From Strigops habroptila (Eukaryota > Chordata > Aves > Psittaciformes > Psittacidae), in contig NC_044288.2 of assembly GCF_004027225.2 (NCBI RefSeq), positions 6,871,719-6,935,718 of the forward strand: DNA of 64,000 nucleotides, in the 5' to 3' direction. The notes below the pieces were generated by a model, which had not been told where the DNA came from, searched no databases, and saw nothing but the letters and a program-made list of their open reading frames with translations. Positions 52,206 to 63,604 of this stretch are shown here, in pieces (the stretch's first letter is position 1; every line of letters starts with the position of its first letter). The position numbers and the translations under genes are program-made.

Positions 52206-54700
52206 CCGCCCGCCCGCGTCTCTCTCCCGGCTCTCCCGGGAGGTGGCACTCCAGCCCCGCCACCGAGCACCGCGGCCACAGACCCGGCGTCCGGCCACAG
52301 GACCTGAGCGTCCGGCCACCACCGTGACACCCCCCCGCGCTCCCCTTGAGACCCCGGACATGGGAGCGGGGCCCCGGCTCCGGCTCAGTCCCCACATCCA
52401 TGGCGCTGCGTGCCTGGGGGCTGCAGGCGTGATGCCGCTGCAGAGGGGCCCGTGCACTGCGTTTGGACCCCCTGGGAGGGTCGCTGCCCCGGGAAGGGCT
52501 ATGTCCCATCTGCCTCTTTGGAAGTGTCACAGTGTGTCCCCAGGCGGGGATGGCGCTGCCACGGGACCATCCCAGGGGACGTGGGGGTGCAGCCTCCTTC
52601 CGCAGGACACCACAACCTCTTAAGGGACCACAAAGCCTTCACCCCATCCCTGTGTGCTGGCAGTCGTGGGGACAATGTGAACCCCAGCCTGCAAGTGTCG
52701 GGGGCCGGGGTGGCCCCTTCCCGCGCCGCCCTGCCCCGCTGCTGGCCGGGGAGGAAGCCGGGGCCGGCCGCAGGTCGTTCCTGCCTTTCCTGGATGCTTC
52801 TTGCCAACAAACTCGGTGGCTTGGAGCGCTGCAGGGGCCAGCACCTCCCTGCCCTGGCCCCGCTGCCCCCAGCGCTGCCCCAGCCTGCTGGGATGGGGGC
52901 TTTGGGGTGACTCGGGTCCCCTGGCCCCTCTGGGTGATCCCTGTGGATCCTTGGCGCTGTGCACATCTGGCTCACGCTGCTTTGAAGCAGAGGCTTTGAA
53001 GAGGGAGCCAGGATGCACCAGGAAAGCCCCCTGTGAGCGAGCTGTGCCCCACTCCCCGACGGGATGGGTGGCTTTCCAGGGTGGGTTTGGAGGGATGCAA
53101 TCACCCTGCTACGGGGTTGTGCATCGCTAGGGTGCTCACCCTGCACCCTGCATAGCAGCACTGTGCAGTGGTGCAGCTCAGCGTGTCGCTGCTGCTCCAT
53201 GGGGCATCCAGGACCAACCCACCTGGCTCTGGGCTCTTTCCACATCTCCATGCAGTGGTGGGACCTGCTCTCCTGTGGAGTGCAGCCAGCAGTGGTGAGG
53301 GCAGGACAGGCATGGTGCCAACCCATAGCTCCTTGCTCTGCTTCCCGCAGCCACGTGGGCCCAAGGTGCCCCAGCTGAACTTTACCCTCGTCCACCTTGG
53401 CTGCCTCATGTGTGCCAGAGGCCGGCACTCCCCGGAGCAGGGGCACACAGCGGGGGACATGTCGGCGTCAGAGAACGCAGCGAGCTGTGACCCCGCAGTG
53501 CTGCATCGCTGCGTCCCACCGAGAGCCACGCTTCATATGCGGAGCACGGCGCAGGAAGTGCGGGGGGGTCACAAGCACTTGGACTGTTGCTGCTCTCGCC
53601 TCCGCTCACAAGCCCTTATCTGCTGCGTGGGGAACGGGGGCTGCAACGGGAAGAGGACCAGGAAGGGGCCAGCTTGCCGGCAGCACCCCACGGCATCCTC
53701 AGCCGCTGCCAGGCAGCTCCCTGGCAGCAGCACAAGGACCCGCAGCAGAAGCTGGGGATGTCCTTTTAGCCAGTGGCTCTGCTTTGTCCCCTGAGGGTCT
53801 TGGGGAATTTGTGACTCACTGAATTCCTGGCAGTCCAGTCACGGAGACAGCCGGACTCCGGGCTGGACCCAGTTCCTTCCTGAGGCACTCTGCAGCCCTC
53901 CAGCTCAAGCTCCAGCCCAAGGCCACACTTCCAGGAAAAGGCCCTTTTGAGAACAACAACCGAGGAGCTGGGCAGAGGTCTCAGTGGATGGGGCTCTTGC
54001 AGGACCCTTGTCCTCAGAGCACCCCAGGGTCCCTGGCAGCCCTCATGCCCAGTGGGATGTGGTGCTCCCTGTACATGGGGTCTTGGGGTGCAAGCACACC
54101 CTGATGAGCCCCAGCATCCTCCCAGCAGGCTGCAGATGGGAACCAGGAGGAACCCCTTTGCGGTGCTCGGAGATGCTCCCCATGGGGCGGAGACAGGCAA
54201 GAGCCCCGTGGTGGGCAGCTGAAGCCTGCAGTGAGTGCTGGTGCTGCGGGGGGGGAACCGGGACCTGTGGGGTAGCCAAGACCCCCATTCCCAGGTCCTG
54301 AGCACCTGGACACGGGGCTGACTCCAAGAGACACCGACTCCGTGCCCTGGGCTACAATGGGATGTCCCTGTGTTTGCATCCGTCCCTGTGTCACTTGCAT
54401 TTCCCCCTGCAGGTGGGGTGCTGGGAGGGGGGAGACATGCAGCCCTCTACCCTCGCTCCCCTGCATGTCCCGGGCAGTGGAGGGACCCCGCTGGGTACCA
54501 GGCGTGCTATCGGAGCTGCCGGGACCCCCCAGTTTGTGAGGGCGCGGGGCTGGGAGCAGGACCCGGGGCGACCCCCGGCCCCCAGGGCACGAGGTGCCGC
54601 TGGGTACCCCGCGCTGGGGGGGAGAGTTCGGGGCCGCGCTTCTCCCTCCCACCCGCCCCGACCGGAGCCCCGGGCCCGACTCTCGCCCCGCCCGGGGAGG
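52206..54700. other. KCNQ4-TINAGL1 intergenic region, no gene recognised
   Basis: 2.5 kb of GC-rich DNA. Many overlapping ORFs of 100-300 codons exist on both strands without domains or splice logic. In human the gene after KCNQ4 is the single-exon CITED4, and I could not find anything resembling it here. I see no CR1 copy in this spacer. Confidence 0.55.
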
Positions 54701-54829
54701 GGCAGCGCGGCCCGGCCGATGGCGGCTGCCCCGACGCCTCCCCGCTCCCCCCGGCCGGGGCGCGGTTATAAGGAGCGGCGGGGCCGGGGCACGCGCTCGG
54801 CGGCGGCGCGGGAGCGGCGGGCGCGGCAG
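54480..54829 (+). promoter_or_regulatory. TINAGL1: TINAGL1 promoter and non-coding exon 1
   Basis: A CpG-rich stretch with a TATA-box-like TTATAAGG at 54767-54774 (GCGCGGTTATAAGGAGC). Transcription would start about 25-30 nt later (about 54795-54805). A non-coding exon would end at the donor GGCAG|GTACGG (54829/54830) and be spliced to the start-codon exon at 55361. GC-box-like runs (GGGGCGGGGCGGGG) lie just after the donor. Confidence 0.7.
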
Positions 54830-54865
54830 GTACGGGGCTGGGAAGGGACGGGGCGGGGCGGGGCA

Positions 54866-54910
54866 GGACCGGACCGGACCGGACCGGACCGGGTCGGGTC
54901 GGGTCGGGTT
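54866..54910. repeat. (GGACC)5(GGGTC)3 pentanucleotide repeat
   Basis: Five GGACC units pass directly into GGGTC GGGTC GGGTC GGGTT, 36 nt downstream of the TINAGL1 exon 1 donor. The halves are partly complementary, so a weak hairpin or G-rich structure is possible in the nascent transcript. Confidence 0.9.
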
Positions 54911-55360
54911 CCCCGCACCAGCCCCCAGCTCTCCCGGGGTCCCCAGTGCTCCCCAGCCCCATGGGCTGAGACCTGGGAGCTCATCGCACCGCCCGCAACT
55001 GGGGACCGGGCATAGGGCTGGGACCGAGGCTGGGGTTGGGACCCGGGCAGCCCCCCCAGGTGCCCAGGGGAGCCCCATCCCGCTGGGGTTTTGCTTTTGG
55101 AGCAGGGGCGGTTGAGGGGTGTGGGAGGGCTCAGGGCCCCTCGAGAGGGCACCCGGGGGGGAGCCGGTGTTTTGGGTCCCCAGAGCCACTTTGGTCTCAA
55201 GGGGAGTTAATAAACGCGAAGATGTGGAGTGTCCCGGGGGAGAGCAGGGCTGGGGCGAGGTGGGCAGCACACTGGGTGCTGCTGGGGTGGGTGACCCAGC
55301 AGGATGGGGCTGGTGTCGGTGCAGAGCTGCCCTGTGCTGCTCACTGCCCTCCCTCTGCAG

Positions 55361-55691
55361 CGGCTGCAGGTTGGGGACACTGTTGGCACCATGCGCCCGC
55401 TGCGGGCCCTGCTCTGCCTCTGGCTGCTGGCCGAGGCATCCCGGGCTTCCCGGGTGCGCACCCGCCGGGAGCTGGCCCCCGGCCTCTACGAACATGGGGT
55501 CTATGATGCCGGAGGGTCCTACTGCCAGCGAGGGGACGTGTGCTGCCACGGCCGCGACGACGCCTGCACCGTGCCCTACCACGACACCCTCTGCTACTGC
55601 GACCTCTTCTGCAACAGAACTGTCTCCGACTGCTGCCCCGACTTCTGGGAGTACTGCCTAGGCATCCCGGCCCCATTCCCCAAAGCTCCAG
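55361..55691 (+). CDS. TINAGL1: TINAGL1 exon 2 (start codon)
   Basis: 30 nt of 5' UTR, then ATG at 55391 and residues 1-100: signal peptide, [18 protein letters not shown] and the somatomedin-B-like Cys cluster. Acceptor CCCTCTGCAG, donor GTGAGG. Confidence 0.95.
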
Positions 55692-58600
55692 GTGAGGCAG
55701 CCCCTGGTCCAGCCGGGCAGGGGGCTGTGGGTGACAGGGCCACAGCCCTGGGGTGTCCCATGTGCTGTGTGATGCCGCTGGGGTCATGGATGTGGTTGGA
55801 TATGGAACCCCTTGGCACTGTCCTCATTGCAGGGTCGCTCTGGACCTGTGCAAAAACCCATCAAAGTGGCCAGGCTGGGGTGGGCTCCCAGAAACGGGTC
55901 TGGGAGCAGCCCATGGCCCCACAGCACATCCCCTGTGCCTCCCCACAGGCAGGGCTGTGGAGCTTAGAGGGGCAGCTCCAGCCACACATATGTGTGGGGC
56001 AGAGCAGGGGCAGGGGGGACATGTCCCCGGTCATGTCTGGGGCAGGCGGATGCTGGCCCTGACTTAACCCCCAGGCAGCTGGATGGGGGCGAGAGGCGGG
56101 CATGGGCAGCCCCCCCGTGCAGGACAAGGCTTTCTAAGAAGTCCCTGCAGAGCAGAGCCAGCTCCCGGGTACAACTGGCCCCTTTATCCCTGTCCCGCCA
56201 GGCTGTGCTCAGCAGCCCCATGGTTAACCCTCCCATTGCCGAGCCATCCCTGCACCGTGGGGCACAAGCTGGTCTGTATCACAGCTCTGGAGGTGCCGAG
56301 ATGCACCCAGGAGCCTGCCTGGCTCTAAGGACCTCATTTATTTTCCCCTTGGTATTTACCTCCTGGAGCCTTGGGGGTGCTGGTGCCAAGCGCTCACCGG
56401 GGCTCTCCGCTTTCCCATCCAGGCTGTGCCCGCGCTGGCCGCAGTTATCCCACCGGAGCCACGTACCGGGAGAACTGCAACCTGTGGTGAGTACCCCGGT
56501 GCTCCCGGTGCCGCAGCACCGCTGCCTGCCTGCAGGAAGGGCGTCGTGGGGCCCGAGCTGGGTGGCGGGCGCCGGTGCCAAATGCCTTTGCTCCAGCATA
56601 TTCCAAGCAGAGAGCCCGGGGCCTTGAGCCGCTCCCACGTTCCGGTGCATGCCCTGGTGGAGTGCGGCCGGGCTGGCTGCGGGCTGCCGGCACCAGCCCG
56701 GTGCTGCTGGGGCTTTTCTGGCCACGCCGGTCCAAGCCCAGCTTGCCCAAGCCTGACGGGACATGTCTGCACGGCCAGAGCCCGGCCCCAGTACAACCAT
56801 CCCACCCATGCTACATGCCAGGAGCTTGCTGTTTGCATTATCCAGCAGCGGGGGGTTTATCTGGGAATGGTATTAATGGCATCCCGGAGGTGGGGGAGAG
56901 GGGAACCAGCGGGGAGCAACCCCAGCGGCTGCCTTGCAGAGATGTGGCAGATAAGGGCAATCAAAGGCTCCATGTGGGGCGTGTGTGAGGGCATGAGCAC
57001 GTGTGTGTGCATGTGTGGGCAGGCATGTGCGCCGGAGCTGGAGGTGAAAAGCCAGCCCGACCCCTCCATGAAGCTCTGGTGCTGCTCGGGGGTTCTCCAG
57101 GACCATGAGGCAGAGGTTTATGGGGCTGAAGGATGTCCCCAAGCCTCGGGGAAGGTCCCCAAGCTGTGCACTGGGAGGGCTGGTTCCTCCTGCTGGGGAA
57201 ACATCCCTACATCCCATCCCCACGAGCACTGCCCTCAGGGGCTGAGACTCTGCTCCCAAATCCTTCTTCCCCCGCACTTGGCATGTGGAGAGCAGCAATT
57301 CCAGGAGTGCTTCACCCCAGACCTTATCCCTCCCTGGCTCCTGTGAGATCCAGGGGGTGACAAGGGGGCAGGGGTGAAGCAGAGGGAGCTGCTGCGGGCA
57401 CCCAGCTTGCTGCACCCCAAGGTGCTCCCATGGGGTCCCCAGGGAGGGAACCACCACGTGCAGGGTCACCAGTGCGGTACCGGGGATGGGGTGGGAATGG
57501 GGTGAATGGGATGCAGGTGCCGTGGGTGGGATCAGGGCTCGGCTGCCGGGACACGGCCTCGAACGGCTCCTTAAAAGGGAAGAGTGTGGCGGGAGGCTGG
57601 CGGGGCCGCGGGGAGTGCGCCAGGCATTGCTCACCATGCGGGAGGAGCACAGCCCCGCGACCCGCACCCGGCACGTCCCCCACAGCCCCCCCTGCCGCGG
57701 GGCTCCCCATGGGGCACAAGCAGCTCAGCCCGGGGGGACACCTCCAGCCCTGAACCCCGTCCCCAGGCTGGTGTCCAAGTTCCACACTGGTGGCTGCAGC
57801 CCTGGCTGCTTTACAGCGTGTTTTCTGTCCCATGCTCCGTCTGCCCTCTGGGACAGTCCCCAGGGCCATGCAAAGGGCTGTCCCTGGCCCAGCTTCACCC
57901 CATCCCATGGTGCTGAGCCACAGTGTGACCTCCAAACCTTCGCTGGCTGCCCACGAGAGCAGAAAGTCCCTGGTTTGGGAGCACCAACACTCATTCAGGG
58001 TCCCCCCAGTCACCCCAAGGACATTGTCCCTCCCCATCTGACTGTTCCCTCCGGTGCCATCCCGTCTGCAGCACCTGCAGCCCTGGCGGGCAGTGGCAGT
58101 GCGAGGACCATGCGTGCCTGATGGACGGGGAGCTGATCGACGCCGTCAACAGGGGCGATTATGGGTAAGGACCAGGCACAGGAGGATGAGGAAGGGCTGC
58201 TTCACCCCTCAGTGCTTCTCGGGGCACCCCTGAGCCATGTCCCATCCTCCCCTGCAGCTGGAGAGCCACCAACTACAGCCAGTTTTGGGGCATGACGCTG
58301 GAGGACGGGATCCAGTTCCGCTTGGGCACCTTCCGGCCCTCTCCCACCGTCATGAACATGAACGAGATGCATGTGAGTCCCGATGGGTGCCCGGGGAGGC
58401 TGAGGCACGGCAGGGCTTGGCGCAGTGATTCACCATCCCCTTGGCTGAGTGATGTCCCTGCTGTGTCCCCTGCCCTGGGAAGGGGCTGTGTTGGGTGGGT
58501 GCCGCGGGCAGCCCTTGTGCTTGGAGACAGCAGCTCAGCACATTCCCCCTGACAATCCCTGTGCTGCCAGTGTTGTTTTTTCCCCTTCTCCTCCGTACTG

Positions 58601-61600
58601 GTTTCCCATCGGAAAGCCAGCCCCATAGCTGCTGAGTCGGCAGAACCGGCTGCACCAGCGCTCTGCGAGCGGGGTGCCTCTGGCTGCATCCAAACCCAGC
58701 TCCCGTTCGGGGTGGGCAGCGCGCAGGGGTCCTGTGGGTGCTGGTGGGGAGCAGGCACCGCGCGCACCCAGCGCCCGGGCCTTGAGGTTTAATTTTAGAG
58801 GCACTTCCTGCGCCGGGATACGCCAGGGCTGTGACCGCGTCCTCCCCAGGAGCGGAAAGGCTGGGCCTGAGTCAATGGCTGGAGGCCACAATGAGGGGCT
58901 CAGGACTCCCAGGGCCGTGCACTTGTTGGTGTATGAGACAGGACACTTGGTGCTGTTGTTGTGTAAGGAGCCACTGGGGCTGAAGAACCCAAGTTTAGGG
59001 ACAGTTGAGGGATCTGGCTCCCCTGGGACACCCAAATCCTGGTCGTATTAGGCTGGGTCTCTGGGTGTCCGCATTCCAAGGGGTCCTGCAGTGGGTCGCA
59101 GGGATGCTAATGCTGGCTGGGGACCCTGAGAGGGTGCCCTGGGAGCTGCTGGGAGCAGGAGGAATAGAGGGGAGGGTCCCTGTGTGGTGAGAACCCCTCA
59201 ACTCTGGCTCCCACAGATGAACATGGACTCCAATGAGGTGCTGCCTCGCCACTTTGATGCTGCTGCAAAGTGGCCTGGGATGATCCATGAGCCCCTGGAC
59301 CAGGGCAACTGCGCCGGTTCCTGGGCCTTCTCCACGGCGGGTGAGATGGGGTGGGATGGGGTGGGATAGGGTGGGGTGGGGCAGTCGGTGGGGACAGAGC
59401 CCTGCTGTGAGGCTGCGAGCAGGACAGGAGCCAGGGGAGCAGCCGTCCCTCCCTGACCCCTGCTCGCTCCCAGCCGTTGCCTCGGACCGCATCTCCATCC
59501 ACTCCATGGGACACATGACGCCTGCCCTGTCACCCCAAAACCTCCTGTCCTGTGACACCCGCAACCAGCGGGGCTGCAGCGGGGGGCGGCTGGATGGCGC
59601 CTGGTGGTACCTCCGCAGGCGAGGGTGAGTGGGGATGGATGGGATGGGGCAGGGTGATGCCCTGGTGCTAGGGTGGGATAAGGGGGTTCAAGGCTCTGGT
59701 TACCTGCGGAGAGCCCAGGGGTGCTCCACGCACATCCTGCCAGCGGGGAGCAAGGTGCCCAGATGGCATTTGGGGATGGGAATGGGGATGGGGATGGGGA
59801 TGGAGCCGGGTGGTCTGTCTCCTCCTCATGTGCTTGTCCCTGTGCCCAGGGTGGTGACGGATGAGTGCTACCCCTTCACCAGCCAGGAGAGCCGGCCAGC
59901 AGCACAGCCCTGCATGATGCACAGCCGCTCCACGGGCCGGGGCAAGCGGCAGGCGACCGCGCGCTGCCCCAACCCACAGACCCATGCCAACGAGATCTAC
60001 CAGTCCACCCCTGCCTACCGCCTCTCCTCCAGCGTGAGTGCCTGCAGGGAGCGGGAAGCCTTGGCCCAGGGTGGCTTTCCTGGGAAAGCCAAGGTTGGAA
60101 ACGAAGCTGGGAAAAACCTGCTGCGGAGCCCCTGGGGGAGCTGCTCCTCCGGCCAGCCCCTCCATAGCACCCACCCATAGGTGCCCGCAGCCCGTGTGCT
60201 GGGCTGCACCCCCGAGCGTGAGCAGCAGGTCAGGGAGGGGATCCTGCCCCTCTGCTGCGCTCTGGGGAGACCTTAGAGCAGCTCCAGTGCCTAAAGGGGC
60301 TCCAGGAAACCTGGAGAGGGGCTTTGGACAAGGGATGGAGGGGCAGGCCAAGGGGAATGGCTTTAACCTGCCCGAGGGGAGATTGAGATGAGCTCTGAGG
60401 CAGAAGCTCTTCCCTGTGAGGGTGCTGAGGCGCTGGCACAGGGTGCCCAGAGAAGCTGTGGCTGCCCCATCCCTGGCAGTGTTGAAGGCCAGGTTGGACA
60501 CAGGGGCTTGGAGCAACCTGCTCTAGTGGAAGGTGTCCCTGCCCGTGGCAGGGGGTTGGAGCTGGAGGAGCTTTAAGTCCCTTCCAACACAAACCATTCT
60601 GTGATTCCATGATCCCTGGGGGGTGGAAAGGGCAGTGCTGGGGGTCCTGGTCCTGGCCCCATCCCATCTCTGTGCTTGCAGGAGAAGGAGATCATGAAGG
60701 AGCTGCTGGAGAATGGTCCTGTGCAAGGTAAGGGGCCGTGTCCGTGGGGCTGGGTGCCGCAGTGGCCGGGAGGTGACGGGGGGGAACCACCCTACCCAGG
60801 GCCGGGACCCCTCCACCTCAGCTCCTGCCCTGCTCAGTGTTACCCCATGCCCCTCCTGCCTGCACCAGCACTTGGTGCTCATTAACTCCAGGGATTTAAT
60901 CTCCATCTTGGCACTTGGGTTTGGTTTATTTCATGTTTTTAATCCTCCTCTGAGTCCTGTCACATCCCCGGGGGGGGGGGACCCGGCTGCTGCCCTCCTT
61001 CCTGCTGGATAACACCCGTGTCCCTGGTGCACATCTCCTCCCTCCTGAGGCATATGGAGCCCCGGGGTCTCAGCACCCCCTCCCTCAGCACCGGACCCCA
61101 GACCCTCTCCCCCTTCCACAGCCATCCTGGAGGTGCACGAGGATTTCTTCATGTACAAGAGTGGGATCTACCGGCACACGCCGGTGGCCGAGGGGAAGGG
61201 GCCGAAGCACCAGAGGCACGGGACCCACTCGGTTAAAATCACTGGGTAGGTGGGGGATGGCATGGGGGGGGTCAGAGTGTCCCCTTGCTCCGGGCAGGGA
61301 GAGGAAGCAGGAAGGGAAGGAGGGTGCAGGGTGCGATGGGGGCCACAAGTGCCACGAGTGCACAGTGCTCAGCCCCTGCAAAGGAGGGAGGTGGGTTGCA
61401 GGTGCAGATTCCAGCAGCTTCCTTCCTACTCCCCACGGCTAAATATACCTGCCTGTATTCTGGGAGTGGACATAAATACCTTGTCCGGGCCCGCAGGGAG
61501 GTGCTGAGACCAGGAAAGGAGTGGGGTGAGCACAGCACCCCGCTATCTTGGTGCTGGATGGGGTGATGCCCGCAGTATGGGGTGCGTGGGGACCTCCTTT

Positions 61601-61925
61601 CACCACCCTCCTCTCCTGCTGCAGGTGGGGAGAAGAGCAGCTGCCTGATGGCCAGATCCAGAAATACTGGGTGAGTGTTTGTGGGTGCCACGAGTGTGCC
61701 GGGGCTCAGCCATTGAGGGGGGTGCAGGAGCTGGGATCCAGCTCTTGGGCTCTGTCTGAGCTGTGTCCCGTGTCCCCCCCGCAGACCGCAGCCAACTCCT
61801 GGGGCACAGCGTGGGGAGAGGGCGGCCACTTCCGCATCACGCGCGGCGTCAATGAGTGCGAGGTGGAGACCTTCGTGGTGGGGGTCTGGGGCCGTGTCAG
61901 CATGGAGGACATGCCCCACAAGTGA
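55391..61925 (+). CDS. TINAGL1: Tubulointerstitial nephritis antigen-like 1 (lipocalin-7), 11 coding exons
   Basis: TINAGL1 is a secreted matricellular/basement-membrane glycoprotein that modulates integrin and growth-factor signalling. It belongs to the papain-fold family but is catalytically dead. Exons splice to 462 residues (human 467). Residues 1-20 are a signal peptide ([20 protein letters not shown]). Residues about 45-100 form a somatomedin-B-like Cys-rich region ([19 protein letters not shown]). Residues 101-150 form a VWC-like Cys module. From about 200 there is the cathepsin-B-like domain. The active-site motif reads [11 protein letters not shown], with Ser226 at the nucleophile Cys position, while His395 ([11 protein letters not shown]) and Asn420 (ANSWG) remain. 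TINAG is a less likely identity because the N-terminal region RRELAPGL and GRGKRQATA match TINAGL1. Confidence 0.96.
56423..56486 (+). CDS. TINAGL1: TINAGL1 exon 3
   Basis: 64 nt, about residues 101-121 ([20 protein letters not shown]), the first half of the VWC-like Cys module. Acceptor ATCCAG, donor GTGAGT. Confidence 0.92.
58072..58164 (+). CDS. TINAGL1: TINAGL1 exon 4
   Basis: About residues 122-152 ([20 protein letters not shown]...INxGDYG-like end NRGDYG): the rest of the Cys module. Acceptor TCTGCAG, donor GTAAGG. Confidence 0.94.
58258..58372 (+). CDS. TINAGL1: TINAGL1 exon 5
   Basis: About residues 153-191 ([20 protein letters not shown]...MNMNEMH), a propeptide-like segment before the protease fold. 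Donor GTGAGT. Confidence 0.95.
59217..59340 (+). CDS. TINAGL1: TINAGL1 exon 6 (pseudo-active site)
   Basis: Residues 192-232 ([20 protein letters not shown]...[13 protein letters not shown]). Holds Ser226 in place of the catalytic Cys. Acceptor CTCCCACAG, donor GTGAGA. Confidence 0.97.
59341..59380. repeat. GGGATGGGGT-type G-rich repeat in TINAGL1 intron 6
   Basis: GGTGGGATGGGGTGGGATAG and following G-runs directly after the exon 6 donor. Several G3-4 runs could form a quadruplex in the RNA. Confidence 0.8.
59474..59624 (+). CDS. TINAGL1: TINAGL1 exon 7
   Basis: About residues 233-282 ([20 protein letters not shown]...[11 protein letters not shown]). Papain-fold core with the [10 protein letters not shown] motif. 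Donor GTGAGT. Confidence 0.96.
59771..59805. repeat. (GGGGAT)n repeat in TINAGL1 intron 7
   Basis: Hexanucleotide GGGGAT units in tandem, shortly upstream of exon 8. Confidence 0.9.
59850..60033 (+). CDS. TINAGL1: TINAGL1 exon 8
   Basis: About residues 283-344 ([14 protein letters not shown]...[20 protein letters not shown]...PAYRLSSS). Donor GTGAGT. Confidence 0.95.
60300..60615 (+). mobile_element. CR1 LINE 3' fragment, + orientation
   Basis: About 315 bp nearly identical to the copy at 39836, ending CATTCTGTGATTCCATGAT, in TINAGL1 intron 8. Confidence 0.92.
60682..60727 (+). CDS. TINAGL1: TINAGL1 exon 9
   Basis: 46 nt, residues 345-359 ([15 protein letters not shown]), the conserved loop of C1 peptidases. 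It follows an intron that carries a CR1 copy. Confidence 0.95.
61122..61245 (+). CDS. TINAGL1: TINAGL1 exon 10
   Basis: Residues 360-400 ([20 protein letters not shown]...GTHSVKIT). Contains His395, equivalent to the catalytic His. Donor GTAGGT. Confidence 0.96.
61625..61670 (+). CDS. TINAGL1: TINAGL1 exon 11
   Basis: 46 nt, residues 401-416 ([16 protein letters not shown]). Acceptor TGCTGCAG, donor GTGAGT. Confidence 0.95.
61785..61925 (+). CDS. TINAGL1: TINAGL1 last coding exon
   Basis: Residues 417-462 ([20 protein letters not shown]...VSMEDMPHK), stop TGA at 61923-61925. Contains Asn420 of the former catalytic dyad partner. Confidence 0.97.
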   Translation, partial: TAANSWGTAWGEGGHFRITRGVNECEVETFVVGVWGRVSMEDMPHK

Positions 61926-62660
61926 GCGCCGCGCTGCCACCACCCTCCTCCCGTCCCCGCCATGGCCCTGCCCAGCACCGCAGCCCCTCCGTCCCTTCCT
62001 GGGGACGCTCCTGTACCACCGGGCAGGGGGCTGGGATCATCCCCTGGGTCCCCTGCCCGGGGGCTGTGTGTCCCCGCTGTGCTGACGCAGCGGCTGGGTG
62101 CAGTGGTGCATGCATGGGGCATGCGGCCGGGGGTGCCGCAGGGGCTGCTCCTGCATCCCATGGGATTTACCCACTAATCCCCCCGCCCTGGGCTCCGCTG
62201 GGCTTTGGTGGCAGTGGGGGGCCCTTCAAAGGTGACTTCATCCCTCTCCTCCTCTTCCCACCCCTGGCTGGGGAGTGCTGCAGGGGGACCCGCAGGGCTC
62301 CTGCACCTCTGTATCTGCCCCCCCAGCTCCCCTAATCTAGGAGCTGAGGGGGCAAAATAACTCCCGGGGTACCCCCAGGGCTGGGGGTCAGGATGGGAGT
62401 CCTCACTGTCCCCTCTGCCTGTCCCTATGGTGCTATGGCCCCTGCCACCTGCTTTGGGGACTGTGGGGACAGGGCAGGGCTCAGCCCTGTTGTGTCCCTG
62501 TCCCACCGGGGCCACAACTGGGGCCCACGCAGCAGCACAGCCCTGGTCGTTCCCGCCTGCCCCTTCCTCCCCCTGCCCCGGGTTGGACTTTTAAGACTTT
62601 TTTTGTATTTATTTTGCTTTTTACTATTTGTAAATAAACCGACTGAAGCCTCAGTGCCAC
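61926..62660 (+). other. TINAGL1: TINAGL1 3' UTR
   Basis: About 0.7 kb of GC-rich untranslated sequence ending in a T-rich patch and AATAAA at 62633. No other gene is seen in it. Confidence 0.8.
62633..62638 (+). terminator. TINAGL1: TINAGL1 poly(A) signal AATAAA
   Basis: Canonical AATAAA in TTTGTAAATAAACCGACTG, 710 nt after the stop. Confidence 0.85.
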
Positions 62661-62730
62661 CGGCTCTGCTCCTGCCCCAGCGCTGCGGCAGGACACGCGT
62701 GGCACTGCTGTCCCTTGGCTGCCCCATGCC

Positions 62731-62744
62731 GGGGGGGGGGGGGG
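62731..62744. repeat. G14 homopolymer
   Basis: Fourteen G in a row just downstream of the TINAGL1 poly(A) signal. Length is prone to sequencing error. Confidence 0.9.
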
Positions 62745-62859
62745 ACACAGGCCCCAGGAAGGGCTGTGGGGTGAGATAAGGCCCCGCTCATTGTGCTGCC
62801 TTCCGGCCCCCCCGGCCGCCTGTGGCTGCAGCCAGCACCGGGCCTGCCATGGGCACACG

Positions 62860-63135
62860 CAGCCACAGCAGCCGCTGCAGCCACCCCACGGCCACCAGTG
62901 CCACCACTGCCATGCAGCCAGGTGTGCCACCGCAGCCAGATGTGCCACTGCAGCCAGGTACGCCACTATAGCCATCCTGGCTATCACAGCCACCCTGGCC
63001 ACCAGATCCAGGCACCCCACTGCAGGCACAAGTGCCACCACAGCCAGATGTGCCACCCTGGCCACTGCATGCAGATGCGCAAACACAGCCAGATGTGCCA
63101 CGGCATCCCCACGTGCCACAGCAGCCACGCAGCCA
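62860..63135. repeat. Degenerate CAGCCA/GTGCCAC minisatellite
   Basis: Irregular repeats of CAGCCAGATGTGCCACYGCA-like units, about 15-24 bp each, downstream of TINAGL1. ORFs here (rich in Cys-Ala-Thr or Cys-His) are readings of the repeat. Confidence 0.85.
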
Positions 63136-63349
63136 GCACACGGGGCCGGGGGGGCGGGGGGGGTGGTGATTTTTTTTTAGCATTTGTTTATTCTTTGCGT
63201 TTCCTCCCGATTCCTTCAGTGCCCCCCCCCCAGCCCCTCCCAGCCGCGGGGGCACCCACAGTGCGGAGTCGGGCGCCACCTGGTGGCCACAGCCCGGAGC
63301 GGACAGGCACAGCCACGCGCCCAGGCTGCCTCTGCTGGTGCTCATGCGT

Positions 63350-63595
63350 ACACATGCACACCATACATGTTATACACGTACATATACACACGCGTACGTA
63401 TATACACATGCATATACATATACACACTCACAGGCACATACGTATACATATATACACATATACACGTACATAGACACATGCACATATGCATACGTATACA
63501 TATGAACATACATATACATGTATAAATGCACACACATATATACGTGCACATATACATGTATACATATAAACATATATACACTTACACATACATGC
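63350..63595. repeat. Compound (TACA/CATA/TACG)n microsatellite
   Basis: About 245 bp of alternating purine-pyrimidine sequence (TACACATGCATATACATATA and variants). It yields Met/Tyr/Ile/Cys-rich ORFs on the - strand that are not genes. Confidence 0.95.
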
Positions 63596-63604
63596 AAACA
63601 AATG

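Noticed and set aside
52206..54480. Possible CITED4 gene after KCNQ4
   Set aside because: Expected from human gene order, but no ORF here resembles the CITED C-terminal acidic region. I do not call it.
54014..55582. 522-codon ORF on the - strand
   Set aside because: It is antisense to the TINAGL1 promoter and exon 2, GC-rich with Pro/Arg/Gly-rich low-complexity translation and no domain. Open frames on both strands are expected at this base composition.
59668..60516. 282-codon ORF on the - strand
   Set aside because: Begins with the same CR1 antisense peptide and then runs antisense through TINAGL1 exon 8.
55391..61925. Active cathepsin-type protease
   Set aside because: The nucleophile Cys is replaced by Ser in the GNCAGSWAF motif, so the gene is called as the non-peptidase TINAGL1.
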